From: an uncultured Lachnospiraceae bacterium
GTDB lineage: Bacteria > Bacillota > Clostridia > Lachnospirales > Lachnospiraceae
DNA length: 64,000 bases
Assembly: GCA_949502235.1 (NCBI GenBank)
Contig: CATBDC010000001.1
Coordinates: forward strand, 1 to 64,000
Direction of reading: 5' to 3'
Both the position numbers and the translations under genes were made by a program. The stretch's first letter is position 1. Each line of letters begins with the position of its first letter. The notes under the pieces were generated by a model. The model was not told where the DNA came from. It worked only from the letters and a program-made list of their open reading frames with translations, and searched no databases. Positions 48,809-58,362 of the stretch are shown in pieces.

Positions 48809-49669
48809 ATGAATAATATTTGGTCTGAAAATATTCAGGGAGTAAAGACTCTTTACTTAAGCAGAAAACTTAGATTTGACGATTTTTTCTATAAACAATA
48901 TGAGGCTCTATTCTCCTTAAAGCCCGACAAAAAACTTAAAATACTAGAAATTGGCTGCGGACCAGGCGCTTTAGCGGATGCATTGCACAGATGGTATCCG
49001 GATGCAGAAATCGCTGCCATTGACCGGGACAGTAATTTTATCGAATATGCAAAAGAAAATGTACCAGGAGTCGAATTTGTTGAAGGCGATGCTGCAGCAC
49101 TGCCATTTGAAGCAGATACTTTTGACGTAACTATTTCAAATACGGTTTGCGAACATGTTGAACCCGAGATATTTTATTCGGAGCAGAAAAGAGTTTTGAA
49201 GGATAACGGCGTGTGCCTGGTGCTGTCGGCAAGAAAAGGGGTTGTGCAGACTGCGGATTGTCTTAAGATGACCGAAGATGAAAAAAGATTCTGGGAAAGC
49301 ATTTCAGATGGAGAAAATATTCTCGAAAAATATGCTGTTGGGAAATACTATATGACCGAAAAAGAGCTGCCAGTAGTGATGGAAAATAGTGGATTTGCGG
49401 ATGTTTCCACAGGATATGCAGTCATTGATTTGACACCGGACAATCCCAAATATTCATCTGGGATGGCAGAGGATATGATAAACGCAGAGCGGGCCTCAAA
49501 GCTTGAAGCAGTTCAGTCTACAAAATCAAAGGAAACAAGTAGAATTGTTGATATCATAAATGAAAAATATGATGCCCGGATAGAATTGTACAGAAAAGGA
49601 AATAAGCAGTGGGATACAGACACATCAATAACAATGGTTATTCGTGGAATTAACAGGAAAGGCAACTAG
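48809..49669 (+). CDS. Class I SAM-dependent methyltransferase
   Basis: 286 residues from MNNIWSENIQ. GGAGGA is best spaced for ATG 48809; the frame opens earlier at TTG 48767. Motif I is LEIGCGPGALADAL, motif II AIDRDSNFIEYA, then VEGDAAALPFEADTFDVTIS and VCEHVEPE, the Methyltransf_11 pattern. The substrate is unknown. The 3' end is capped by a 34-bp palindrome shared with the convergent V-ATPase operon. Confidence 0.88.
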   Translation: MNNIWSENIQGVKTLYLSRKLRFDDFFYKQYEALFSLKPDKKLKILEIGCGPGALADALHRWYPDAEIAAIDRDSNFIEYAKENVPGVEFVEGDAAALPFEADTFDVTISNTVCEHVEPEIFYSEQKRVLKDNGVCLVLSARKGVVQTADCLKMTEDEKRFWESISDGENILEKYAVGKYYMTEKELPVVMENSGFADVSTGYAVIDLTPDNPKYSSGMAEDMINAERASKLEAVQSTKSKETSRIVDIINEKYDARIELYRKGNKQWDTDTSITMVIRGINRKGN

Positions 49670-49685
49670 AAACAAAAAAGTTTCT

Positions 49686-49719
49686 GGGGACGGGGTATTT
49701 CTAGAAATACCCCGTCCCC
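49686..49719. repeat. GGGGAC 34-bp perfect palindrome, copy 4
   Basis: Identical to 12853-12886 and 20573-20606, with tttct before and aac after. It lies between convergent stops at 49669 and 49728 and probably terminates both transcripts. Confidence 0.9.
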
Positions 49720-49727
49720 AACCTGTC

Positions 49728-50339
49728 TCACTGTCTCTTCTTGATTACCTTAAGTCTCGTGAATTCCTCTCGTTCTTTCTCTTCCAGCGCATTGTTAATC
49801 GTATACACCAGCCTGCTGTACATGGGAATCGTAATATTTTTGAGGGCATTTGCCCGCTTCTGCGTCTTTTTTATATTCGCCGCCAGCCGGTAGGCCGAGT
49901 TTTCCACCATAGACAGCTTGATGGTCAGATCCTTCACCTCGCGGAAGGCCTCCCTGGCAATGTCTATGGATTCGGATGTGGTGCTGAAGGAATAGGTCAG
50001 ATCATTCTGCTTCGCATCGTATTTTACATGGGGAATCTCCGTGCCCATAATGCTTCTTGTCTGGATACGGATAGAATCCTCTATGGGTACTGTAAATGCA
50101 AGCTCCTGCACCTTACTGATTCCCTGCTCGATATTGGCGCGCTGCAGGCATGTATATGCCCTTGTAAATGTAGTGTCTATCTCCTCCTGGATATTCTTTG
50201 CCTCATCGATAAGCGTCATCAGCTCCTTGAGAAGAATATTTCTTTTCTTATCCATCAGGTCATAGCCCTGGTGGGCAAGAGCAAGAGAATTTTTAGCAAG
50301 CATCAGATTTCCTTTGGTTGGAAATTCCCGTGGATCCAT
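49728..50339 (-). CDS. ntpD: V-type ATPase subunit D
   Basis: 203 residues. The central-stalk rotor subunit: long N-terminal helix PTKGNLMLAKNSLALAHQGY DLMDKKRNILLKELM and C-terminal helix AYRLAANIKKTQKRANALKN with the conserved RR/KR region. It links the A3B3 head to the membrane ring. Last gene of the operon, 3 bp after subunit B. Confidence 0.95.
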   Translation of the reverse strand: MDPREFPTKGNLMLAKNSLALAHQGYDLMDKKRNILLKELMTLIDEAKNIQEEIDTTFTRAYTCLQRANIEQGISKVQELAFTVPIEDSIRIQTRSIMGTEIPHVKYDAKQNDLTYSFSTTSESIDIAREAFREVKDLTIKLSMVENSAYRLAANIKKTQKRANALKNITIPMYSRLVYTINNALEEKEREEFTRLKVIKKRQ

Positions 50340-50342
50340 ATA

Positions 50343-51734
50343 CTATGCCCCCTCGTTCTCTTTCTTTGGGTAGTAGATTTCAATAAGCTTCGTATCTATC
50401 CTGTCAAGCTCCTCCTTCGGAAGAAGGCTTAAAAGCTCCCATCCAAGATCCAGCGTCTGTTTGATCGTCCTGTTCTCTGCAGGCCCCTGACCTACATATC
50501 TCTTCTCAAACTCTTCTCCGAACTTCAGATACTGCTTATCAATAGGCGACAGCTCATCCTCACCGATAACGGAAGCAAGATTTCTTGCTTCTCCAACCTT
50601 CGCATAAGCGGAAAAGAGCTGGTTTGCCAGATCCTGATGGTCCTCTCTTGTATACCCCTTTCCGATACCGTCCTTCATAAGACGGGAAAGGGAGGGCAGG
50701 ATACTGATAGGCGGATAGACTGACTGCCCGTGAAGGTTCCTGTCCAGAACAATCTGTCCCTCTGTAATATATCCTGTCAGGTCAGGAATAGGATGGGTAA
50801 TGTCGTCATTGGGCATTGTCAGAATAGGAAGCTGGGTAACAGAACCGTTCGCTCCCTCCACAATACCGGCACGCTCATAAAGCGTTGCGAACTCACTGTA
50901 CAAATACCCGGGATACCCCTTTCTTGACGGAATCTCCCCCCTTGATGAGGATACCTCACGCATAGCCTCCGCAAAGGAGGTCATATCTGTCAGGATAACA
51001 AGAATGTGCATATTACATTCAAATGCCAGGTACTCCGCCACCGTAAGCGCCACCTTCGGCGTAATAAGCCTCTCTACTACCGGATCGTTTGCCATATTCA
51101 GGAACATGCACACATGATCCGAAACGCCGCTTTCCTCAAAAGCCTTCCGGAAATAGTCCGCAACATCGTGCTTCACACCCATAGCGCCGAATACAACCGC
51201 AAACTGTTCGTCCGAGTTATCCCCAAGAGACGCCTGCTTTACAATCTGGGCGGCAAGCTGGTCATGGGGAAGGCCATTTCCCGAAAAAATAGGAAGCTTC
51301 TGACCGCGGATCAGCGTTGTCAGGCCGTCAATTGCAGAAATACCGGTACGGATATAGTTTCTCGGGTATTCCCGGCGCACCGGATTAAGAGGAAGCCCGT
51401 TTACATCTCTTTTATCCGCAGAGCCTAAAGACCCCAGCCCGTCAATGGGAATTCCGATTCCGTTAAATGTCCTTCCCAGCATATCCGGTGACACAGCTAC
51501 CTCCATGGGATGTCCGCTAAGCCTTGTATGGGTATTTGTAAGAGACATATTTTCCGTCCCTTCAAACACCTGAATCACTGCCTTATCCTCATTTAATTCA
51601 ACAATACGGCCCATCTTTTTTATATTGCCGTCTACAACGAATTCTACAATCTCGTCAAAGAAGGCCTCCTGCACTCCTTCCAGTACAACCAGAGGGCCAT
51701 TAATATTACTAAGTCCTAAATATTCTATTGCCAC
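50343..51734 (-). CDS. ntpB: V-type ATPase subunit B
   Basis: 463 residues. The non-catalytic head subunit: [20 protein letters not shown] in place of a P-loop, [38 protein letters not shown] and [14 protein letters not shown]. Alternates with subunit A in the hexamer. The length is normal, and it sits 14 bp after the end of subunit A. Confidence 0.97.
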   Translation of the reverse strand: MAIEYLGLSNINGPLVVLEGVQEAFFDEIVEFVVDGNIKKMGRIVELNEDKAVIQVFEGTENMSLTNTHTRLSGHPMEVAVSPDMLGRTFNGIGIPIDGLGSLGSADKRDVNGLPLNPVRREYPRNYIRTGISAIDGLTTLIRGQKLPIFSGNGLPHDQLAAQIVKQASLGDNSDEQFAVVFGAMGVKHDVADYFRKAFEESGVSDHVCMFLNMANDPVVERLITPKVALTVAEYLAFECNMHILVILTDMTSFAEAMREVSSSRGEIPSRKGYPGYLYSEFATLYERAGIVEGANGSVTQLPILTMPNDDITHPIPDLTGYITEGQIVLDRNLHGQSVYPPISILPSLSRLMKDGIGKGYTREDHQDLANQLFSAYAKVGEARNLASVIGEDELSPIDKQYLKFGEEFEKRYVGQGPAENRTIKQTLDLGWELLSLLPKEELDRIDTKLIEIYYPKKENEGA

Positions 51735-51748
51735 AGCCGGTCCCTCCC

Positions 51749-53521
51749 TTATCCATTCTTCTCTATCACTCTGTCATAAAATTCATCGATATCCTTCTTG
51801 TAAAAGTCAAGCATTGTCAGATTATCATTCGGAACATCATACTTGACTGCAATCACCTTTTCAAAAATACCCTCGGCCTTCAGCACTGACATAGGCATGC
51901 CCATGGCAACCAGCTTTCTTGCTCTTTTATATAAGTACAGGATCACATCCATCATCTTAAACTGCTTTTCCATAGAAACACAGGTATCATCCTTGTGAAA
52001 AGCATTCTGCTGAAGAAATCCAAGGCGGATCACCTTCGCAATCTCCAGAATCAGCTTCTGGTCATCCGGCAGCACGTCTCCTCCGATAAGCTTTACAATC
52101 TCCATCAGGCTGCTCTCCTGATTCAGAATAGCCATCATACGGTTTCTGTAGTCAACAAACTTCGGAGAAACGTGGTCAGAATACCATCCAGCCAGATCCG
52201 GGAGATACTCACTGTAGCTGGTAAGCCAGTGAATAGCCGGGAAATGTCTTGAGTAAGCCAGTGACTTATCCAGTCCCCAGAAGCACCGGACAAACCTCTT
52301 TGTATTCTGCGTAACAGGCTCCGAGAAATCACCGCCCTGGGGCGATACCGCGCCGATAATGGATACAGAGCCTTTTCCGCCGTTTAATGTCTGCATCATG
52401 CCTGCCCGCTCGTAAAACGCAGACAGCCGGGAAGCCAGATATGCCGGGAAGCCTTCCTCTGCAGGCATCTCCTCAAGACGTCCGGAAAGCTCTCTTAGGG
52501 CCTCCGCCCACCGGGAGGTAGAATCTGCCATAATCGCCACATCATAGCCCATATCCCTGTAATACTCTGCCAGAGTAAGTCCTGTATAGATAGACGCCTC
52601 ACGCGCCGCAACCGGCATGTTAGAGGTATTGGCAATCAGTGTTGTACGATCCATCAAAGGATTGCCGCTCCTAGGATCCACAAGCTCGGAAAACTCCTCC
52701 AGAACCTGGGTCATCTCATTTCCGCGCTCACCGCAGCCGATATAAATAATAATATCCGCATCCGCCCACTTCGCAATCTGATGCTGGGTCATAGTCTTTC
52801 CCGTACCAAAGCCCCCCGGAATCGCAGCCGTGCCGCCCTTTGCGATAGGGAACATGGTATCCAGAATACGCTGTCCTGTAACAAGAGGCTCATTTGCCGG
52901 ATACCTGTGGTGCACCGGTCTTGGCACACGGATGGGCCAGTGCTGTGTCATAGAAAGCTCACGCCTGGATCCGTCCGATAATTCCACGGTAACAAGCGTA
53001 TCCTTAATCGTATACTGTCCGTCCCCCGCAGCTGATACAACAACTCCCTCCACATCAGGAGGAGCCATACATTTATGAAGAATCGCACGGGTCTCCGGAA
53101 CCTCCGCGATAACTGTCCCTCCGTGGATAATATCTCCTTCTGACACTGTTACATGCGTATCCCAAAGCTTCTCTGTGTCCAGCGAATCCACGCTGACGCC
53201 CCTCGTAATAAATGCCCCGCCGCTTACGGCAATGCTTTCAAGGGGCCTTTCAATTCCGTCAAATATATTATTCAGGATTCCAGGTGCCAGGGTAACAGAT
53301 ACTGCCGCGCCTGTAGCCTCCACCTGTTCGCCGGGCTTAAGCCCTGACGTTTCCTCATAGACCTGAATAGTCGTCATATCCTTATCCAGTGAAATAACCT
53401 CGCCTACAAGCCTCTCCCTGCCGACATATACCATCTCGGACATCTTAAATCCTGTCTTTCCCTTCAGATAGATAACGGGACCGTTAATACCATATATTTT
53501 TCCAATATTTTTAGTCTCCAA
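51749..53521 (-). CDS. ntpA: V-type ATPase catalytic subunit A
   Basis: 590 residues from the TTG at 53521 ([20 protein letters not shown]), preceded by GGAGGTACGGGAA; the longer frame to 53590 overlaps the subunit E gene and is unlikely. P-loop [14 protein letters not shown], catalytic [27 protein letters not shown], and the A-type non-homologous insertion. It hydrolyses or synthesises ATP and couples this to ion flow. The start overlaps the stop of subunit E by 11 bp. Confidence 0.96.
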   Translation of the reverse strand: METKNIGKIYGINGPVIYLKGKTGFKMSEMVYVGRERLVGEVISLDKDMTTIQVYEETSGLKPGEQVEATGAAVSVTLAPGILNNIFDGIERPLESIAVSGGAFITRGVSVDSLDTEKLWDTHVTVSEGDIIHGGTVIAEVPETRAILHKCMAPPDVEGVVVSAAGDGQYTIKDTLVTVELSDGSRRELSMTQHWPIRVPRPVHHRYPANEPLVTGQRILDTMFPIAKGGTAAIPGGFGTGKTMTQHQIAKWADADIIIYIGCGERGNEMTQVLEEFSELVDPRSGNPLMDRTTLIANTSNMPVAAREASIYTGLTLAEYYRDMGYDVAIMADSTSRWAEALRELSGRLEEMPAEEGFPAYLASRLSAFYERAGMMQTLNGGKGSVSIIGAVSPQGGDFSEPVTQNTKRFVRCFWGLDKSLAYSRHFPAIHWLTSYSEYLPDLAGWYSDHVSPKFVDYRNRMMAILNQESSLMEIVKLIGGDVLPDDQKLILEIAKVIRLGFLQQNAFHKDDTCVSMEKQFKMMDVILYLYKRARKLVAMGMPMSVLKAEGIFEKVIAVKYDVPNDNLTMLDFYKKDIDEFYDRVIEKNG

Positions 53522-54110
53522 TTCCCGTACCTCCCTTGAACGCAAACTTCTGATACTCCCGTTCCATGGCGCCCTTGAATGCGTAGTCAATCAAAATATT
53601 ACGCTCATGAATGACCGCGCGCAAGCCCCCTGTAAAATCCTCCTTACTTACAGTCAGGGTCATGCCTGTATGCTCCTCCAGATACCCCTTCTTATCCTCA
53701 TCCGATGGATTAATATAAAGTGTCATAGCCTCTCCACCTGCAAATGCTGCCGCCTTTTCTATATAAGCAATAAGGTTTATTTTGTACTCCTCTGTCTTCA
53801 TATAGTCCGAAAGCAGCTCTGAAACCTCCGCAAAAAGAGCCTTTTTAAATTTTTTCTGCGTCTTCCCCAGCTCCCTTTTTAGCTCAAGCTGTGCCTTCGA
53901 GGCTGCCATGCTAAGCTGCTGCCTTGCTGCTGTCATCTCTGCCTTAATTCTTGTCTCAGACTGGCGCAGCTGCTCTGCGCGGTGCTGTTCATTAATATTT
54001 TCAAGAGCCTTTCTGTGCTGACCGATGATTGTATTCGCCTGCATCCTGGCCTCCAGCATGGCCGCATCCTTTATATGCTCTAATTTTTCCTGCTTCGTCA
54101 AGCGTATCAC
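53511..54110 (-). CDS. ntpE: V-type ATPase subunit E
   Basis: 199 residues. N-terminal coiled coil (DAAMLEARMQANTIIGQHRK, SETRIKAEMTAARQQL) and a C-terminal globular part (DFTGGLRAVIHERNILIDYA) that binds the head. Peripheral stalk subunit, paired with the G/H-type subunit at 57879-58190. It lies 15 bp after subunit F. Confidence 0.9.
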   Translation of the reverse strand: MIRLTKQEKLEHIKDAAMLEARMQANTIIGQHRKALENINEQHRAEQLRQSETRIKAEMTAARQQLSMAASKAQLELKRELGKTQKKFKKALFAEVSELLSDYMKTEEYKINLIAYIEKAAAFAGGEAMTLYINPSDEDKKGYLEEHTGMTLTVSKEDFTGGLRAVIHERNILIDYAFKGAMEREYQKFAFKGGTGIGD

Positions 54111-54125
54111 CTTCCTTCATTTCCA

Positions 54126-54434
54126 CTATAGCTTCAAGCCAATGGCTTCATTTACATAAGACGTGATAAAGTCCTTTTTCCGGCCGGTCCCGTGTCTGTC
54201 AGGAATCTCAATCAGAAGCGGCATGGTACGCATAAGCTTAATCTCATCAATCAGATCAGGAAACTCCCGCCCAAACTTTTCGGTAAGCAGAATAATCCCC
54301 ACATTCTTATCCTCCATGGCATTTTCTATCGCTTCACGAAGCTCCTGCCTTTCGTGGACAACAACCCCGTCCACGCCGGCAAGTCTCATTCCTGTCAGAG
54401 TGTCGACATTATCACTGATCAGATACATCCTCAT
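54126..54434 (-). CDS. ntpF: V-type ATPase subunit F
   Basis: 102 residues. Rossmann-like fold MRMYLISDNVDTLTGMRLAG, VGIILLTEKFGREF, then PLLIEIPDRHGTG. Central-stalk subunit bound to D. It begins immediately after the subunit K stop. Naming differs between species (G in Enterococcus). Confidence 0.92.
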   Translation of the reverse strand: MRMYLISDNVDTLTGMRLAGVDGVVVHERQELREAIENAMEDKNVGIILLTEKFGREFPDLIDEIKLMRTMPLLIEIPDRHGTGRKKDFITSYVNEAIGLKL

Positions 54435-54435
54435 C

Positions 54436-54867
54436 TTATAATGTACCCAGGATCATGAAGGAGATAATAAGTCCGTAAAGACATACACCTTCCGCCAGAC
54501 CAACGAAAATCAGCGACTTACCAAGAACACTGGAATCCTCGCTGATAGCTCCAAGCGCCGCGCTCGCCGCGCTTGCAACAGCAACGCCGCCGCCCACACA
54601 TGACATACCGGTTGACAGTGCGGCTGCGATATACCCTAATCCGGTTGCCATACCTGCCGCTTTCTCTGCCGCATCTGCCGCCTGCACGGAACCGCCGAAC
54701 ATCATAATTGACGCAATCACAAAAGCGCCAAAATAGAAAAATACGTTCACACCCAGCGCCCTTTTATAACGCTTCTTTGTCTTCTCACCAATCAGATAAT
54801 AACCGAATGGGATAATAATCCCCAGCACCAGTGCTGCAACTAATAATAATTTTACTGCTAATGACAT
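54436..54867 (-). CDS. ntpK: V-type ATPase membrane ring subunit K
   Basis: 143 residues, four hydrophobic helices: about 5-25, 43-60, 72-98 and 115-141. The second hairpin holds the ion-carrying Glu in FVGLAEGVCLYGLIISF. Only one such Glu is seen, as in duplicated V-type proteolipids. Whether it carries H+ or Na+ cannot be decided by eye. A GAGGAGGAAC Shine-Dalgarno gives strong translation, expected for a ring subunit needed in many copies. Confidence 0.95.
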   Translation of the reverse strand: MSLAVKLLLVAALVLGIIIPFGYYLIGEKTKKRYKRALGVNVFFYFGAFVIASIMMFGGSVQAADAAEKAAGMATGLGYIAAALSTGMSCVGGGVAVASAASAALGAISEDSSVLGKSLIFVGLAEGVCLYGLIISFMILGTL

Positions 54868-54903
54868 AATTTTGTTCCTCCTCGTATTTATATATAATCT
54901 CTA

Positions 54904-56832
54904 TTATTTACTCTGCTCATTAAATGGTTTAAACTCGCGTCCGCTTCCCTTGTAGAAACGGCTGAACATCTCATAATACTCAAGACGCAGCACCTGGATG
55001 CCTACAACCAGGCCCTCAAGGCCGCATACGAGAATATTTCCAAGCACCATGACAATCCAGTTCGTATGCCCGGAGGTTGCGCCTGAAAGCATAAGCACAA
55101 CTCCCATCATGGCCGCGTGGCTCACTGCAAAGGCTCCGATTCTCACATAGGAAATGGTGTTGGAAAAATAGCTTAGCATAGTCTCAAACAATTCAAAAAA
55201 TGCCTGCACAATAAACATTCCCTTGCTCTCCTCCATCTTCGTATGCCTTTTTTCCACCAGATTTCCCAACGGCTCCTTAAAGACAAAGCATATAACCGGC
55301 CCTCCAAGGAAGATAATAAGGAGCACATTTCCGGGAACCGTATGCCCTGACATAAACAGTACAATGGTCAGCACCAGGAAGCCGTAAAAGATAAGTCCCG
55401 CAAGGCCGTTATGTGAAAACAGCATGTTTTCCAGGTCATGGGCCTTGGCCGCATTTAATATGTTAAATATCATGACCAGAAGATTCAGGGCCATACCAAA
55501 GGCAATTGCAATCACAAATACTGCGTTAAGCTGTCCCACAAAGGGCAGATTCATCATAGCCTCCGTAGGTCTAAGCCACTGTGCCTCTATAATGTCCTCA
55601 AAGCCAAAAATGCTTCCGAACATGAAGCCAAAAAAGGTAGAAAACAGCCCCGCAATAGAAATAATTCCCGCCAGATTTATCTTCTTAACCAGATACAAAA
55701 GCCCGCCGAGCACAAACAGGCACAGCCCCTGCCCTACGTCTCCGAACATAGCGCCGAAGATAAAGGTGTAAGTAAGCGCTACAAACATGGTAGGGTCAAG
55801 CTCATTGTGGGCCGGAAGACCGTACATGCGGATAAACATTTCAAAGGGCTTGAAAAGCTTTGGATTCTTAAGCTTCGTTGGCGGTTTCCCGAAATATTTT
55901 TCCCGGTTTTCCTCCACCATAATAAATACCCTGTTATCCTTTTCCGTCTCCTTTAAAAGAGCCTCCACATCCTCTTCGCCCATCCAGCCGCAGAGAATGT
56001 AGGTTTCGTTCTTCTCCTCCTCGACTCTTGCCGCTTTCTTTCTGACATCAAAGTTGTTAGACATTCTCTCAAGGATTTTCCTTGCCCCCAGAAGCTGTAA
56101 GGCATGGCTGTTTACAAGATTGTCAATTTCTTTGTCTATCTCTCTTATCTTCTGGTTAATTTCCTTAATGCTCTGCTTTATGTCCTCACATACAACAGCC
56201 GGCGTTCCCATATATCCCGGCTCAAAGGTAATCCTTTCAAAATGCAGGGAATTAAATACCGAGTCCGCCTTGCTTACATCCACGTTTGCCGCAATATAGC
56301 ACCCATAAACATAATTCTCGTTTCTTGTGCCATCAAGGAACAGTGCGTTTAGATCCCCGAACAGATATTTTTCAAGCCTCCGGTAATAATCGATTCCGAT
56401 TCGCCCAAAGCGCGCCTGCATGTACTGGTATTTCATAACCTTTCCGATATCAATATCCAGCGGCATAAAGGGCTCCATCACATTTGCCTTCTCCGTAAGA
56501 TTATCCTTTTCCTTCTTTAAAAGCTCCTTTTTCTCCACAAGCTTCAGATAATCATGGTTCAGATCCCGCACCAGCTTTAAAATGGTATCCTTATCAAGAG
56601 ATAAATCCGCGTGAAAATCTCCATCCGGTAAAAGCTGTACAAACTGCTCCGCCTTAGCAAGAGGCTCCTTATATGGATTCACCTCCACAAAGGGCATAAG
56701 ATTGTCCGTAGTCTTGAGCTCCGTAACCGCATTTTCAAGCTGCATCTCATATTTTGAAAGATAGACCTCGCACACACGGTCAATATCCGTCCTGGGACCG
56801 CTGATGCTAAGAAACTTCATCTTTACAATCAC
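54904..56832 (-). CDS. ntpI: V-type ATPase subunit I
   Basis: 642 residues. N-terminal cytoplasmic half with coiled coils (LVEKKELLKKEKDNLTEKAN, KEINQKIREIDKEIDNLVN). C-terminal half of about seven membrane helices with PTMFVALTYTFIFGAMFGDVGQGL and SYVRIGAFAVSHAAMM, the segment carrying the conserved Arg facing the ring. It forms the ion half-channels with subunit K. It overlaps the subunit C stop by 4 bp. Confidence 0.96.
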   Translation of the reverse strand: MIVKMKFLSISGPRTDIDRVCEVYLSKYEMQLENAVTELKTTDNLMPFVEVNPYKEPLAKAEQFVQLLPDGDFHADLSLDKDTILKLVRDLNHDYLKLVEKKELLKKEKDNLTEKANVMEPFMPLDIDIGKVMKYQYMQARFGRIGIDYYRRLEKYLFGDLNALFLDGTRNENYVYGCYIAANVDVSKADSVFNSLHFERITFEPGYMGTPAVVCEDIKQSIKEINQKIREIDKEIDNLVNSHALQLLGARKILERMSNNFDVRKKAARVEEEKNETYILCGWMGEEDVEALLKETEKDNRVFIMVEENREKYFGKPPTKLKNPKLFKPFEMFIRMYGLPAHNELDPTMFVALTYTFIFGAMFGDVGQGLCLFVLGGLLYLVKKINLAGIISIAGLFSTFFGFMFGSIFGFEDIIEAQWLRPTEAMMNLPFVGQLNAVFVIAIAFGMALNLLVMIFNILNAAKAHDLENMLFSHNGLAGLIFYGFLVLTIVLFMSGHTVPGNVLLIIFLGGPVICFVFKEPLGNLVEKRHTKMEESKGMFIVQAFFELFETMLSYFSNTISYVRIGAFAVSHAAMMGVVLMLSGATSGHTNWIVMVLGNILVCGLEGLVVGIQVLRLEYYEMFSRFYKGSGREFKPFNEQSK

Positions 56833-57875
56833 TTCACAACACCTCCTAAGTATGCTAACGTCTCTCTCTTAGGCAATCCGTACCGGATACACTCAAGAAT
56901 CGATGTCAGCTTATCTATCTCATCCTCTTTAAGGAACAGATACGTATTAATCGTGGCAATGGAATAAGGATTTTTACGCCTGTCTATCAGATACAGATGC
57001 CTTAATATATCCCTGCATTTTCTTTCAGCGCTCTGCCCGTCCTCCAGCTTATACCGCTTCGAATAGTAGGACGTTCCCAGCTTACGCTCAAACTCCTCTA
57101 TAGTCGGCGCCTCCACAAGCTCCTTAAATTCCTCCACACGTATCCGGTAATGATAGGGAATCGTAAGGGCATATATATCTGGGGGCAGCATATGATAATA
57201 TTTCTTTGCCCGGTGTATCCACTGAAGATTAAGAAGGTCAATCTTCGTCCCGTAGTCCTTTAAAAACAGTTCCCTTTCATCGCCCCCCAGCAGCTTTTTC
57301 TCCTTTTTCCACATGGTAGAATAATAATACAGATCAAGGGCCAGATCATAATCGAACAACGTAGCCTTCTCCGATTCACGAATTCTGGAAAGCGCCCCGT
57401 AATACTCCGTGTCCTTCAGATTATCCACCAACTCATTAATATTTCCCGATGTAATCAGCCTGTCTATGGAAATCTGAGAGTACCGGTCAAAAAATCTTTT
57501 CTTATATTCCAAATCAAAAGGGGCGTCATAATGATTAAATACAATACGGAGACAGTAATTAATAAGATCCACCTCATATCGTTTCCAGTACTGCTTTAAA
57601 AACTCCTTCTGCTTAATCCCCGCAAAACGGAAGATTCTGGAATAATCATCGAAAAGCGACTGGTACATGACCTTCTCCACATTACCTCTGTGATACAGGG
57701 AAACATCCATCTCATTAATATATTCAGAGTAAGCAGGACAGCCCTTCAAATATTCAATCGCCTCCAGCACACTTCCAAGCCCTGCCAGCTCCTCATATTC
57801 CTTATCCCCCAGAAGCTTTGCCTGCATTGCCCGCACCTTCGTCACAATCCCGCTATATAACATAAGGTTTCCCAT
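56829..57875 (-). CDS. ntpC: V-type ATPase subunit C
   Basis: 348 residues, entirely helical, with the d/C-type pattern YSGIVTKVRAMQAKLLGDKE YEEL and NPYSIATINTYLFLKEDEID. It is the socket joining the central stalk to the membrane ring. It lies 3 bp after the 103-aa stalk gene and overlaps subunit I, consistent with coupled translation. Confidence 0.93.
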   Translation of the reverse strand: MGNLMLYSGIVTKVRAMQAKLLGDKEYEELAGLGSVLEAIEYLKGCPAYSEYINEMDVSLYHRGNVEKVMYQSLFDDYSRIFRFAGIKQKEFLKQYWKRYEVDLINYCLRIVFNHYDAPFDLEYKKRFFDRYSQISIDRLITSGNINELVDNLKDTEYYGALSRIRESEKATLFDYDLALDLYYYSTMWKKEKKLLGGDERELFLKDYGTKIDLLNLQWIHRAKKYYHMLPPDIYALTIPYHYRIRVEEFKELVEAPTIEEFERKLGTSYYSKRYKLEDGQSAERKCRDILRHLYLIDRRKNPYSIATINTYLFLKEDEIDKLTSILECIRYGLPKRETLAYLGGVVK

Positions 57876-57878
57876 GCT

Positions 57879-58190
57879 CTACACCTCAATAATATTTTTT
57901 AAAATCTGCCCGGCATACGCAGCATGGTTTTCTTCAAAATCCTTCTTCAGATCATCTATAGCTGAACTGTTTTTTTCACGCTGCTCTTTAAGAAGAACAT
58001 TCATCTTTTCGTCATTCTCCTGGCGGAGTGCCGAAAGCCTTTCCAAAGTCTTCTTCTCCGTCTCCCGGTCAAAATCCTCGCGCTCTCTTTGAAGCTCTTT
58101 TTCAATGTCACTCTTCTGCGCATGCGCAGACTCAACAATGGCTTCCGCCGCCGCTTCAATCTCCGCAAGCTTATCAACAACAGAATCCAT
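57879..58190 (-). CDS. V-type ATPase G/H-type peripheral stalk subunit
   Basis: 103 residues of continuous coiled coil: DKLAEIEAAAEAIVESAHAQ, ELQREREDFDRETEKKTLER, then IDDLKKDFEENHAAYAGQIL. Peripheral stalk partner of subunit E. First gene of the operon, with GGAGGCGGCGT before ATG 58190. A TATAAT at 58236-58241 could be its -10 element, but no good -35 is visible. Confidence 0.85.
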   Translation of the reverse strand: MDSVVDKLAEIEAAAEAIVESAHAQKSDIEKELQREREDFDRETEKKTLERLSALRQENDEKMNVLLKEQREKNSSAIDDLKKDFEENHAAYAGQILKNIIEV

Positions 58191-58282
58191 ACGCCGCCTC
58201 CATTCCTTCTTATTTTTTTAGTCACTTAACCAGTTATTATAATACTACTTTTTTTTCAAATTTCCATAGTAAAAATCAACAA

Positions 58283-58320
58283 AAAAAATGCCGTTTCCTC
58301 TGACGGAAATAGCATTTTTT
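58283..58320 (-). terminator. Rho-independent terminator after the truncated ATPase gene
   Basis: AAAAAATGC-cg-TTTCC pairs with GGAAA-ta-GCATTTTTT around a 6-nt loop. On the minus strand a run of eight T follows. It separates the 58363 gene from the V-ATPase operon. Confidence 0.8.
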
Positions 58321-58362
58321 TGTGCACTTTATCCTTTGGTGTACATAACCTTGCATGCAGAA

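Noticed and set aside
49644-50432. 262-codon plus-strand ORF opposite V-ATPase subunit D
   Set aside because: It starts in the methyltransferase end, runs through the palindrome and is antisense to ntpD, a clearly real gene.
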